Of a stretch of 64,000 bases of DNA, positions 1-11,600 are shown piece after piece. The stretch is from positions 2,138,922 through 2,202,921 of the forward strand of contig CAJINV010000002.1 in assembly GCA_905178155.1 (NCBI GenBank), in the 5' to 3' direction. The stretch is from Amoebophrya sp. A120. Taxonomy: Eukaryota > Sar > Dinophyceae > Syndiniales > Amoebophryaceae. A model generated the notes under the pieces. That model was not told the origin of the DNA, did not search any database, and was given only the letters and a program-made list of their open reading frames with translations. The position numbers and the translations under genes are program-made. Numbering within the stretch: position 1 is the stretch's first letter; every line of letters starts with the position of its first letter.

Positions 1-3000
1 GAGCGCCCTTCCTCCTCCCGCAACTCAGCTAGAGAACATCTTGAGACAGGCCCGAAAGCCGCCTGCCAGCAAACAACCAGGCGAGTGGCCATTTGCCCCC
101 GAACGATGGCTACTGCCAAATGGCCCCAAAACCAGAGCCCCCACCTGGGGAAAATCTGATGCCCGTTCCCCGGGTACTGCGGCCATACTAAAGGGAGCAC
201 GCGCCCCGGGCAAAACAAAATCCACCGTCCTCATGACTGGCACGGCCGGGCGGCCTAGCATAGCCTATAGCGTTAGCGAAACCGTCGACCCCAGGGGGAC
301 AGTGTAAAACTCCAGAACAAAACCCGTAGCATGCGCTACATATCCACATAGGCGAACAACGCCCGCCGGGCAGGACCTCAGAGATGGCGCAAAAAGCCTC
401 GGCGACCGGAGTCCGCAACTCGACTCCATTGCTCAACTTGCATTCGCCCCTGCGAGCACTCACTATTACCTACTGACGCGACCATCCGGGCCAAAACCCC
501 TGTGAAGCTACCGCAGGGAAACTCCTGAACCGGGACAAGGAGACATCGCTGCTGACCCACAGTCCGCCTCCCCGAAAAAGCTAAAAACACGGAAAAGGCG
601 CCTATAGTTCCCTTCCAGAAAAACTACGCAAGAAAAGGCCACGCGCCGGGTAATCAAAACCTGTTCCAGTGCAGCCTCAAGGCTGGCGCTACAGCCCCCC
701 AATCATAAGCACCGAGACCCCGCCTCTTAGCAGCCCCACCAGGGACATCCGATTTTCGCCTCTAGGGAAGCAAGGCCAACAAACGCGCCTGAAAATATTG
801 ACTGCGAAGTGTAGCCGGCGGCAGAGCCAGAGAACCGTCCGCGAGGTAGCCGAGCGGCAGCACCCTACACCAGTAAAACCAGGCTCCCACCGGAGCAGAA
901 CGCAAGCGCTGTTCTCACGGCAAACACAAAGTCGAGGAGCATGGATAATCCCTGGGCTACATTCCACGTCGCAGAGCAGATCGCAATAACCGTGAACGCA
1001 GCGAAATAGGCTAGAAGGGGAGCGAGAGAGAGCTAGGCAACCCCGGGGGACCTATTGAATTGTGAGACGAATAGCTTAAACAAGGTTCAAATAGGGCGGC
1101 CTGAATTCCCGATCAGGCTCAAGTGTTGCGTGGTCAGCTGTAGAGCACATCGCATCCTAACAGTAGCAGCAATTTCCCCCCGAGAAGTGGCAAACTACTG
1201 CGCTAACGCGAACGGACTAGAACAGCCAAGCACCAAGCTAGCTTCCCACTATGGCAACAAATCCCATGCGATCCAAGAGTAGCAGACTAAACAGACTAAC
1301 GTCAGGACAACGCAAACAGCCTCTCTTCTCGACCACTCCCGGTACGTAGCTATCCTAGCCTAGCCGGCTCGACCAGACAAGCGGGTCATCCGAAACTTCC
1401 AAGAAGTAGCCTCCCTAGGGCACACAGAAAGCCAAAATTTCCCGACCGGTTAACCAAGCCTAAGAATAGCGTCGCACCTCCAACGTGCCCCCAGCGACTG
1501 TCTGGGTGGGAAAATAGCAAGCTACCCGAAACAAACCCAGCCGCTGCAGGTCCGGCAAACTCCAAACGAACACCAAAGAGCAGACCTTCGCTTGTGGAAA
1601 ACTCACTGACGCTGAGCATCGACAAGTGCCCTACTCCTACGGCCAAGGCCCATCCGTTCGTGAGGCTGCAACAACCCCTCCCGGAAGGCAAGGAAAGAAA
1701 TCCGAATATCGGCTGAAAAATACTGCTGTCGATCCAAATCGACCCGGGCTGACCTCGCTAGAAAACCGACGGTCCTCGTAGGAAAATCCAAAACTCAGAG
1801 GCGAGCACCCAAAAGCCAAGGCGTTGCACGCGCCTGGCGTGACTCCTAACCCTATCATGAGAAAAAAGGGAACCAGAACCACTAGTAGGCCTCTCAGCCA
1901 CTAGGCCCGAGCGAGCGGGAGACCCCCGCGCACGTCTACGCGAAGACGAGTTCCGTACCCCCAGTGCGACCAGCTACCCCGCAAGGGTGCCACGAATAGC
2001 GCACCTTACTCAACCCCAGCCCAGCTGGGCCTTCCCGCGACAATAATGCCCGCGCCACAGACAAACTTTGGCGCGGGCCATCATCCACGAAGCAAAACCT
2101 CGGCCCCGCCCCGCGATGGGAACAGAGGGCGAACGAAGGAGACACCAAACCACCAGCCCCAGCCAGGGAACAAGTTCGCAAGGGTAACGGATTGGGTACC
2201 GCCAGTGCCAAACGACCCCTGTTCCCAAAGCAAGGCGAGACCGAGGACAGAGCGGAGCTCCCCTGGTGTGGTGCAGATGAGACTGCAAGGCCAATCCGCA
2301 AAAGTAAAAGAAAAAGGCAGCCGCCGAGATAGGTGCCAGCGCTGTGAGGCATCTAGCCAGCCTTCCGAAAACAGAAATGCCCCAGGTCAGGGAAGTTCCA
2401 CCGCGAAACGAGATGCACTAGACCGCAGTATCAACAAAGCGAAGCAGAGGGTAGTACTACGGGCCCCTGAACGGAAAACTTCCAATGTGTAAAAAGATCC
2501 AGGCCCCAGCCTAAATAAAATCTATCGAAACGGCCAACAGGCAGGATAGAATAGACACTGGCTCCGCGCCCCCAACGGGATGCGAGCTATACGCGCATCC
2601 GAAACAGAGTAAGTATCCTCACCGCCGTCAACAGGGCCAACCCTAGCAAAACCAAACGCCAACAGAACTGCGGCGAGCCCCGCCACCTCGTATCCCTAAG
2701 TGCCAAGCCTCTAGCTGTCGACCCATGCGCTCCCGGCTGGAGGTTTTGTACACTCGCTGACAAGAACCCCGCGCAGAACTATACTATCGACCCACTGAGA
2801 CCGAGGACGAAGCAAAGCTTCTCTGGTGTAACACGGAGTAGAGACGCGACCCGGCAGGGGAGTAGCTGCTCTCAAGCTAAAAACCAGCACCGCGAGGTAT
2901 CTGGCCCCGACAGGGCTTCCCAAACGAGGCCTCGGAGCCTCCTGCCCTTACTCGGAGTAGTAGCTAGTAAGTTGAAAAACCCGCAACATATCGAAGGGCG

Positions 3001-3780
3001 AGCAAAACCCACCTTGCACCCTGAGCAGCACCATAATGCTCTGCAGCACTGCCGCATATTCCCTAGCAGCGCGAACAAAAACAAACTCCAGCCAGCCCAT
3101 CTAGGACCCCGAGCTTGAGGGCCAGAGCTCGGAGTGAAACATCCTGCCCTAATGAGGAGCGAAAACAAAGAACAGCCCATATCCCCAGGGGCTCGAAAAG
3201 CAGAAATATCCATGAGTAGGCATCTTAGTACTTCGACCTCCTGATCCACTTACTAGTTGTAAAAGCCGCACAACTACCATCCTGAAACCCATCTTCCCCG
3301 CTGGGAAGCGCCCTCAGTGGCGGAATGGCACTGCGGTGCACTCTGAGCACATGAGCTGCCATCCATTAAAGCGAAAACTTCCTAAATCACCCTTCCCCGC
3401 TGGGAAACGCCCTCAGTGGCGGAATGGCACTGCGGTGCACTCTGAGCACATGAGCTACCATCCATTAGAACGCAACCTTCCTAAATCACCCTTCCCCGCT
3501 GGGAAGCGCCCTCAATGGCGGAATGGCACTGCGGTGCACTCTGAGCACATGAGCTACCATTCATTAGAACGCGAGAACGATGTGAATCCATCACAAAGCA
3601 AACTATCCAGCGAGACCTGCGGACTACGTCCGCGCTGGCTCCTTCCCCGACCCCACTCAGAGGGGTGGAAGACCAACAACTCCAGGCATTAGCTTCTAGG
3701 GATCTGCCAGCCCATATACAAAAACGGACGGGGGGAAACTCCCTCCAGTCACTCCACGAAAAGGCTCTACCAGGGTAGAT
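1..3780. other. GC-rich, apparently non-coding leading region
   Basis: No reading frame here has coding character: frames of 60-150 codons are open on both strands at once and share no recognisable motif. The text differs from the rest of the window in being GC-rich and poor in runs of A or T. It has weak internal similarity: a block around 2235-2290 resembles one around 2798-2850 (both read GAGACCGAGGAC followed by a CTGGTGT block). It ends in a 99-bp tandem repeat. It could be a satellite-like, subtelomeric or decayed element. I see no rRNA or tRNA signature that I would defend. Confidence 0.45.
3293..3575. repeat. 99-bp tandem repeat, about 2.9 copies
   Basis: Copies begin at 3293, 3392 and 3491, each starting CTTCCCCGCTGGGAA. 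They share the block GGCACTGCGGTGCACTCTGA. The period is 99 bp, a multiple of three, so the repeat stays open in a plus-strand frame (about 3336-3692). That openness is explained by the period and is not by itself evidence of a gene. Copies differ at only a few bases, so the array is young or homogenised. Confidence 0.9.
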
Positions 3781-3982
3781 GTGTCATTAATTTATACGAA
3801 ACAAACTTATTCCTTCGCTCTTGAATTGTCTTGTTGAAACTAAAATTGAAATTTGTCATGCTGCAAAGCAGATTCGCATCAAATCACGGGGGCAAGTTTG
3901 AATTTGTAAGTGCTACTTCATCTGTACATTAAAAGTATTGCAAAGTACTGCAACTGCTACTCTACTACCATAAAAAAATCGG

Positions 3983-5314
3983 CTACTCGCAGCACCCCCC
4001 TTGATCAACTGGCTTCGGCTTCGGGCGCGGTTTGGGGGAGGCCACCGGCTGAGGTTGCGCAGCCGGGTTTGCTGGTTGAGCTTGTTGGGCGGGTGTGGTC
4101 TGTAGCACGATTTTTGTAGTCGTGGGCGGGTAGTTGTACGCAGCAGCCTGCAGCTGTGGCTGCGTCGTCGAAGGTTGTCTGTAGTACACGCCGGTTCCAG
4201 GTGGACGAGATGGCTGCTGCTGTAGTGGCATGGGCTGCAGCTGTGAAGATCCGGGTGGAACAGGAGCTCCTACTCCGGCGGGGTGCGAACCCAAACTACC
4301 ACCTCCTGCTTGTCGTGGTCCTACTCCGCCCGGGTACGGGTTGTACGGAGATGAAACTCGTCCTTGAGGTTGGAGTTGTTGTCCTATTGCAGCTCGTCCC
4401 GGTTGCGAATAAACGCCTGAGACTCGGCGCTGTGGCGGAGCGCCTGCGGCTGGTCTTCCACTTGCCGCGCCAGGACGCGAAGATCATATCCAGTGCAAAC
4501 ATGTCCTCTAGTGCGGTCCGCGTTTTGCTTTTGGTTTCGTATGAAGTAGTTCTTTGCAGTCAGCAACCGCATTCTGTTTCTGTTCTGAGCGGCGATTCTA
4601 CTTACTCATACAAGGATTTGAATTTCTTATGATTGAAGGCAAAACGAATTTCCAGACACAGACACGTTTCCAATGCATATGACGATACGCGTCGCGTGGT
4701 GCCCCTCCACTTTTTCCTTTTCCTCCATTTCCTTTCTGTGCTGGTGGTGCTACTCGATGGCCACTGGGACGAGGTGCAGGTGGTGGTCCTACAACACGTT
4801 GCGGATCGGAAAGATGTTGATGTGGTACTTGGACACCAGGTGCTAACTGGTAGTCGTCGAGACCGAGACCGGGAGCAGGTTCTCCTGCTACAGCTCCTCC
4901 AGCAGTTTGAGCACCTTCTTGCAGAACGACAGGTCCTACTCCTAGTCGAGGTGGTTGCTGACCGATAATACCGTGATCTTCTTGGTCAACATGAACATCT
5001 CCTGCTCCAGCAGGGAGCCGCGGCCCAAGAGCCGCCCCAAGCGAAGATCCTAGGCGTCCCTGTTGCTGTTCTTCTTTTCGCGCGTCGAGAATATTATTAT
5101 CGACGTAAGGTCGTAATCCTGGTTCCTCTTGTTCCCGAGGATCTTGCTGGACAACGGGGGCTGCTGGTCGTGCTCCTCCTTCCGGAAGTTGAGGAACTCC
5201 GCCAGCGGCTAGGCTACTTTCAGGCTGCTTTCCTCGGTCGAGGTCGCTGGTGCTGCTTCCTTTGCGACCGGGAACAGCGGCAACCCCAAATATGAAAGCG
5301 AAAAACGCACGCAC
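3983..5314 (-). CDS. Pro/Gly/Gln-rich exons, possibly the 3' end of the upstream P-loop gene
   Basis: Two minus-strand coding blocks share Pro/Gly/Gln-rich composition and GVGP-type repeats. The first is about 5314-4688. The second is about 4483-3983 and ends in a Lys/Pro stretch, then DQGGCCE and a stop. Between them, 4487-4687 is a decayed family A introner, and both sides are in the same phase at codon boundaries. The first block has no ATG: its frame opens after a TGA just upstream, and the first usable codon is GTG at 5314. So an upstream exon must exist. It begins with a hydrophobic stretch (FFAFIFGVAAVP). The simplest reading is the C-terminal exons of the gene at 5627-16958, but a separate gene is possible. 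Confidence 0.5.
4487..4687. mobile_element. Decayed family A introner
   Basis: The right end (GTTTCCAATGCATATGACGATA) matches the family A end except for several substitutions, and it contains CCAGACACAGACACG, a mutated form of the family core CCAGACCCAGACA. The left end TATCCAGTGCAAACATGTCC also matches. No 5-bp TSD is recognisable (GATCA versus CGCGT). It separates two coding blocks of one Pro/Gln-rich protein that remain in phase. Confidence 0.6.
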
Positions 5315-5626
5315 TGATATCTTCCCTGGTTCTTCTACTTGTCATTGTTGCCTGTCACTATTCGTTCGTGTATGTTTCGTGTTTGGTGTGGTCCTTGCGT
5401 CAGCACGATGTGGGGCGCTGCAGAAACTACGAGCGTATTGCTATATCCGTGTCCTAGTAGTCCGCGTGATGTTCGTCCAGCTACACTACGGCAAGTAGTT
5501 GCCGTGGCATCACGAAAATCAAACATCGATATCTTACCACCATAAGTAACAACTGCAACTGAATCATAAGAATGCAGCTACGTGACTTGTCAACCTCACC
5601 AGGTGCTTTTTACCAATATCTCAACG

Positions 5627-8600
5627 TCAACAACAACACTGCGATGCAGAAAAGAAAGAGGCCATAGAAGATTTCCTCAAGATTGTTGCCGCACTTTTCG
5701 TTTTCATAATATGGGCTGCTGCGACCTTGCCGACCGCGGCCCGAAATGGTGCCGGCCGATGATGCTGATCCGGACCTGACCCTTGCACCGAGGCCGCCGC
5801 GGCCAAATCATCATCCCTGCGCCCCGTCTGAACTGGTCCCGTACTGCCCTCAGCAGGGCCAGAATCCGCCGCAGCGACACTACCTGCTGCTAAGGGACGC
5901 TCCTGGTGCTGTGCAGGACCTACCATCGGTTTGGGAGGTCGTGTAGATATTTGCGGAGGATGAAGACCGGCTTCTGCTCCTCCCGCGCCCCCACCTTGCG
6001 GAGGGAGGAGCTGAAGACCCGCTTCTGCTCCTCCCGCGCCCCCACCTGGCGCATCGGTGCGGACACGGGCAGGAGCGAGGGCGGATGGATCTTGGTGAAG
6101 ATGTTGATCCAGCGATTGCGCCGGTAGAAAATCGGCTGGCGCTTGCGGAAGCATGTCGGGCTCGGGGGGTCCTGGTCTACTGGTCACAGCAGCTGCGCCC
6201 CCGGCCGTTGCGGTGGAGGAGACACCAGGCGGGGCACCTCCGGCTGGCTCCAAGATACTGCCGGCGACGCTGCTGCCCCCACCTGCAGCAGCACCACCAG
6301 CAGCTCCGGGCTCAAGAGGGGCGTCAAAACTGTCACTGGTGACGGCGGCCGGCGGCGCGGGGGATGTTGACGCAGAACTCGTGGTCGGGATGGTCTGGGA
6401 CTGGGTCCCGGCCGCTGCTAGAGCTGCTGCTGGTTCGCCTGCGGGCCCACCAGAACTTCCTCCAGCCCCGTTCACGTCCTCCGCCTGGAGGCTCGGGAGC
6501 CGCTGCTCGTCGGCGCCCGGGGGGTCAGCGTTCTTGCGAGCTGGGAGTGGCGCAGGGTCGCTAGTCTTCAGCGCGGTGCAGTCCTGCTTTTCCAACCAAT
6601 TAATCGCGTTGTTGAACTTGGGCTTGTCGGGTCTCTCCAGCTGCAGCTGTGCCAGTTCCACCCGCAACCAAAACCCACCCTCCTTTTTCTCCGTTAGTTC
6701 CCGTGCTGCACTGTGTAAGGGAGGCTTGGCTTCAGGATTGGGCCGCTTGTCTCTTTCAGCGGCCCACTCTCGTTCAATTTCGGCCGGATCCCCTAACGCG
6801 AGTGCGGACTTTTCAATCGCGGCAATGTGGATGCGTATATGTGACTGCATTTTCTCTTTTAAACCATTATTTGTTTCCAGGTGATACCGGCTTTCGAAGC
6901 CACAATATTTCTCCCAGCATCCCTTCGCTTCGAGTTTCTTTTCTTGTTTTTCACCAGCAGGCGACGGAAGTTGCTCTTGCTCCTGCTTCTCGAGCTCGAC
7001 CTCGTCCTGTGCTGCTTTGCATTGCTGCGTCAAATGCAGAGGAGTGACCTGCATAGGCAATCTCTTGCCGAAATTCTCTGCGCCACAAATATCTGCGTGA
7101 TTCTCAAGAAATGCTGATGCAGTGATGTCGCTCTGGATCTCCAGATCCGTCGAGTAATCGTGGTCCGGCCTGCACAGAAAGGCGGTATCGAGGCCCAGAG
7201 TGACGCTCGTGCGAGGCGATGAACCGCCACCCGTGAGGCGCTCGAACTCCCGATGAAGGCTTCGGCTTATAACGTCCATTAGTTCCCACTGCAAGGGCAG
7301 GCCCATCACGTCTGTGACATCTCTCGTGCATATTGGGGGGCCCGCCGTGGCCGCAACGCCTGTCTTGAGATCCACAGCGGCCAGAAGCCTGTCTTCGCCA
7401 TTACTCCCATTATTGTCGACTACAATAAAATGTCGCACGTCTGCGAGGAGACGATGTTTCTTTTTGGTTCAATATCCCAACAAAAAATTCTTGCACTGAG
7501 AGCTTTTTCGCGCCCTGAGTCTAAAACTGTTTGGCTCTGTTCCACGTGATGACGAGGCTCTGTGGTGCGCAGACTCATTTGACTATATGTAGTTGTTTAG
7601 AGCGCGCACGGTAAAGCCAGCAGTAGTATGCAGCCTCTCTATTCAATTTATCCCTTTTCTTGCAAATAACTCAAAAAAGATATAAACTGGCCTTGTCTTC
7701 TCCGCCAGAAAAAACTGCCGCGGGCCCAAAGTGCAGACAAACTTTTCTTTTTGTGGGGGATATCAATATTTCTCCTGTCTCTATAGCTTTCAAGACGTTG
7801 GATACCGGGTTCCGGATAATCCACGCGTCTGCGTTCGCTTGCGCCGGTAGTCGCGGGCCAGTTTTTGCGGTGAACGGATTGGTAAATGATGTCACACTTC
7901 CCAGTGATCGCGCGACCATGCGACCCCACAGTTCCTCTTTTTCCACGAGATTCATTCCAAGCCAGATCTCGTAGCCATGGAAGGCTTCCGCAACTCCAGC
8001 TCCTAGTTCTGGTGGAGGGTTCCTCAGCCATTCGATGATTCCAAGAGGCGTTTGGTTATTCTCGATTAGGGCGTGCTTTTGCTGCTTTATGCGTTCGTAT
8101 TAGCGCTTTAAAGTATCCATTCTGGCCGTCATCGAAAAATATTGTCCGCGGCTTTTTTTTTAAAGAAGAAACGAGACGCAGGCAGCTAGCTTTGCGTCCC
8201 ACCGAGCCACCAGATCTGGCGAGACCATGCGCGGCCCTCGCTCACAAGCTTACGGGAAGGCGACAGCCTCAGTGGGGGGCGCAACAAAATTTGCTACATC
8301 AAATTTGCTGCAAATTTGCTTCGAATTTGCTTCTATTTGCTTCAAATTTGCTTCTGGCTGGCTTCAAATTTGCTATGACGCGCTCGAAAATGCGTCGCGC
8401 CAACACGCCAACAAACGGGACTAGAGTCCTAGAACAAACTCTTTCAGGAGACGTCGCAATATTGCGACGCAGTATTGCGACGCAAAAAGTTTGCTGCAAA
8501 TCGTTGAAAATTTGCATCAAATTTGTCGGAAATTTGACACAAATTTGCTGCAGCACTATTTTAGCCGCACATTTGCCGGAAAGTTTGCCCGCAAATTTTA

Positions 8601-11600
8601 CATTTTGCAAATTTTAAAAACATCCAGAAGCCCAAAGCATTCCCGCTTCCTGCGAGTCGCGCAAGAGCTACAGACGCACCTTCGCGCTAGGTTTCAAGGC
8701 CAGGGAACCAGCAGACCAGATATGTCGCGCGCAGTATTTTTCGAATGTTCGGGAGAATGGATTCTTCACACCGTTAATCGTATATATATCTATCGTTAGC
8801 ATCGTTTGCGCTTTTTTCTCCCTCCATCGCTTTTGGGTTCGTAGCGAACCCGCAATAGCGGGAAAACTTGTAGGTTAGATCCATTGCATGAACCAACCTT
8901 TCCAGCACGTGGCGTTGGTACTCTCTTTGGACGGGCGATTGCGATCCCGTGTCCCCTGCGACATTGCTAAATCGAAACGCCGTTGCGACATGAGAGAGAC
9001 GAATCCCGATCGGCCCTTCTAATTCTTGCTCGACCTTCTTTCGTTCGAGTTCGGTCAGCTCCGTTTTGTCCCGCCTAACAGGGCCGGCACGCTTTGTCCA
9101 GGCTACGCTATTCTCGTAGCCTTTGTCCAGGCTATCTTCTTTCCTCGTTAGGAAAAATCCCCCCGCCCAAAATAGGCAGTGAAGCTTGCGACGTTCCCTT
9201 CTATTTTTCCGTTGACTATTTCCTATATTATTGTTTGTATTATCTTGCCGCAGGTTTCTACAGTCTCAGGCGAGCGCCCTCGCCTCTCAGCCAGGGGCTG
9301 CGCGCGTGTGAAACGGGTCAATATCGCTGAATGCGAGTGAGCGTGTCGATGCATATTCAGTCAGTAATCCATCAAAACCAAGCCCCGTACTTCAGCTGTA
9401 GACCTGCGGGGAATCCGCTCTCGGTTCGCGCACTTGCGCGGCAGGGCGACCTACCTGGCCATAGATATGATCTGTGCGCCACATCGGCGCACATACAAAA
9501 GACGCTTCTTTTCGGACAGTCCTTTTCTAAATTTTCTTTCGGTTCCAGTTTCAGCATTAGTGGCAGCATCACCAGACTTTATCGAAACTACAGGAGAGGT
9601 CGCTAAGGTTCTTCATCACTTCACTTTTTAAGCTAGGAGGCCCGTCGCGCCTCGGACACGAGACCTGAATGAATGCAAAGCCATCTACGAGTACGACTCC
9701 TAAATTCGGTGTGGCGCTGTTTTGTTAGTCTTGGTTTTGTGTTCTTGCATTCAGGGAAAGCGAGGCCCCTGCGGAGCATTCGACAAACAATCTGTGGTGC
9801 GTTTTCGACTGTGTCAGAGACATCTTCCTCGTCCGCGTTAAACCGCTAGACGTATAGCGAAAAAGCGAAGGGTGATGCACCTGCAGGAGCCGTGTGCTGC
9901 ATACGAAGCCTTCCGCTGAACATGGAGGGGGGATTTTTTGATCTAATATTTTCGGACAAAGTTTCGTATTCGGCGGGAGTCATCATAAGTTTGCCTTCCC
10001 TTTCCTCCTTCCTGTCGGCTTTGGCTCCCCATTTCGTGTAGTCCCACCAATAGTTTCCTTTCCCGTTCCGCTGCTGCGGCTTCCCCATTCATGCATTGCA
10101 AAAGCATCGCACTAGTAAGTCTTCCATGAGTCTGCACATGACATACACATAGCTAAACCTACCCAAAATGAAAATAAAAGGAAGGAGTGTCGTTTGAAGA
10201 AGCTGAAGCGGTAGCCACTTTAATCCTGGCAAACTGGCGCTAGAGCGGATTTAGTCCCTGGGAACCACAACAGCTGGACTCTGTGCCGGTGCCCATAGGT
10301 GGGTCCCGATCGAACACCTCTTTTACAGGTCACACAGAGCCGCAACTGCTGACTTCCTCTTCCGCTTAGCTACACGAGTAGACGTTCCTGGGCTGCTAGA
10401 TGCGGCAGGTCTGCTTCACCATCCAATCCCGCAAGCCAGGTAGAGTTCCGGTGTGGCTTTGATGGGTTTAAGGCAACAAGCTCGGTAAGCCTATAAACCT
10501 TTCAGAGCGTCGTATAAATATGCCTTTTTTATTGTGCCACGTTCGAAGTTCTTCGTGGCGAATCTTCAGGTATCAAAAATGTTCTGAGAGAACAAGACTT
10601 TGTATACGGTATTGCAACTCCAGCAACCTGCGTGTAATACTACTACGATACTTTTACACAGCATATCGTCTTGTCTTTGGGTATTGACAAATGTGCACCC
10701 CCCACATCGGGATAGAGCCTCTCGTCATGGAGCATGGCAAGGTTCCATATCAGATCCCAGCCAAAATTCCAATGTAGCGGTTCATCGCTCCACAACGGCA
10801 CCCACTCTCCAGTGTTCTCATCAACGTCCGGAGCATCGTGTGCACGTGGGACACGTCGAACCTGTCCCGATTTTAGCGTCCCTGCGTTTCGAAGGGTCTT
10901 CGGAAGAGTTTTCGTCAGAAGCTCTACTGCGTCGCTCGCGCATGAATAATCGTCTCTGAGCTTGATGTGGCCCTCAAGCTCTTTGACGAGGTCCTCCAGA
11001 ACTGATTTTTTTGCTTCAACCCGCGAGTGCGTGTCTTCAGGATCAGGCTCTCCAGGCTCTACACGAAATCCGGGCAAGACTTGCCGCAAGTCATGCCCGG
11101 CTGCATTGAGAAAAACCCACCCCAGCACCTTATCGCGTTCTCAAGCGTTACATTCTCAAGTGTTACATGGATTTGTAATGCTAAACCGACCGTCGAAACC
11201 ACAAACGCACCCATAGGGCATCTTTCCGCAGATGGTCAGGCCACCGGGTCGCGGAGTCAAAATGCAAGAATAGCACAGGTGAGAGGGAGAACCTTGCGCG
11301 TCTTGCATTACAGATTTGGCGCGGATTCTAGTGCTATTTAGTGAGTCCTCCAAAATTTGTCATGCGAAGTAGCTTGATCTTCACCGTGGCGATGTTCATG
11401 TAGTTGTTCCTTCTCCTTGGTTGTTGTTGATAGTGCTTTTGCGTGACAAATCATGTAAACAGTTGAGAACGTAACTTTTGAGAACCCCATACACCTTGAA
11501 GACTTCTTGCGGCTCCACCAGGTCGTCAACAAGAAATTTTTCGACCTTCGGATTATTCGGATCCGAGGAAGTGAGCCCCGCCATCTCAATCATTCTCTCA

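Noticed and set aside
841-960. tRNA-like phrase GAGGTAGCCGAGCGGCAG
   Set aside because: No matching anticodon arm, T-arm or acceptor stem could be folded around it.
3336-3692. Plus-strand frame over the 99-bp repeat as a repeat protein
   Set aside because: Openness follows from the repeat period being a multiple of three; there is no signal, domain or codon bias, and neighbouring DNA is non-coding.
6153-6884. Plus-strand open frame of 243 codons
   Set aside because: It is the antisense shadow of the Ala/Pro/Gly-rich minus-strand exon; high GC removes stops, and the minus strand carries the homology to the paralogue.
8288-8380. CRISPR-like array
   Set aside because: Units are about 12 bp without unique spacers of constant length, inside an intron of a eukaryotic gene.
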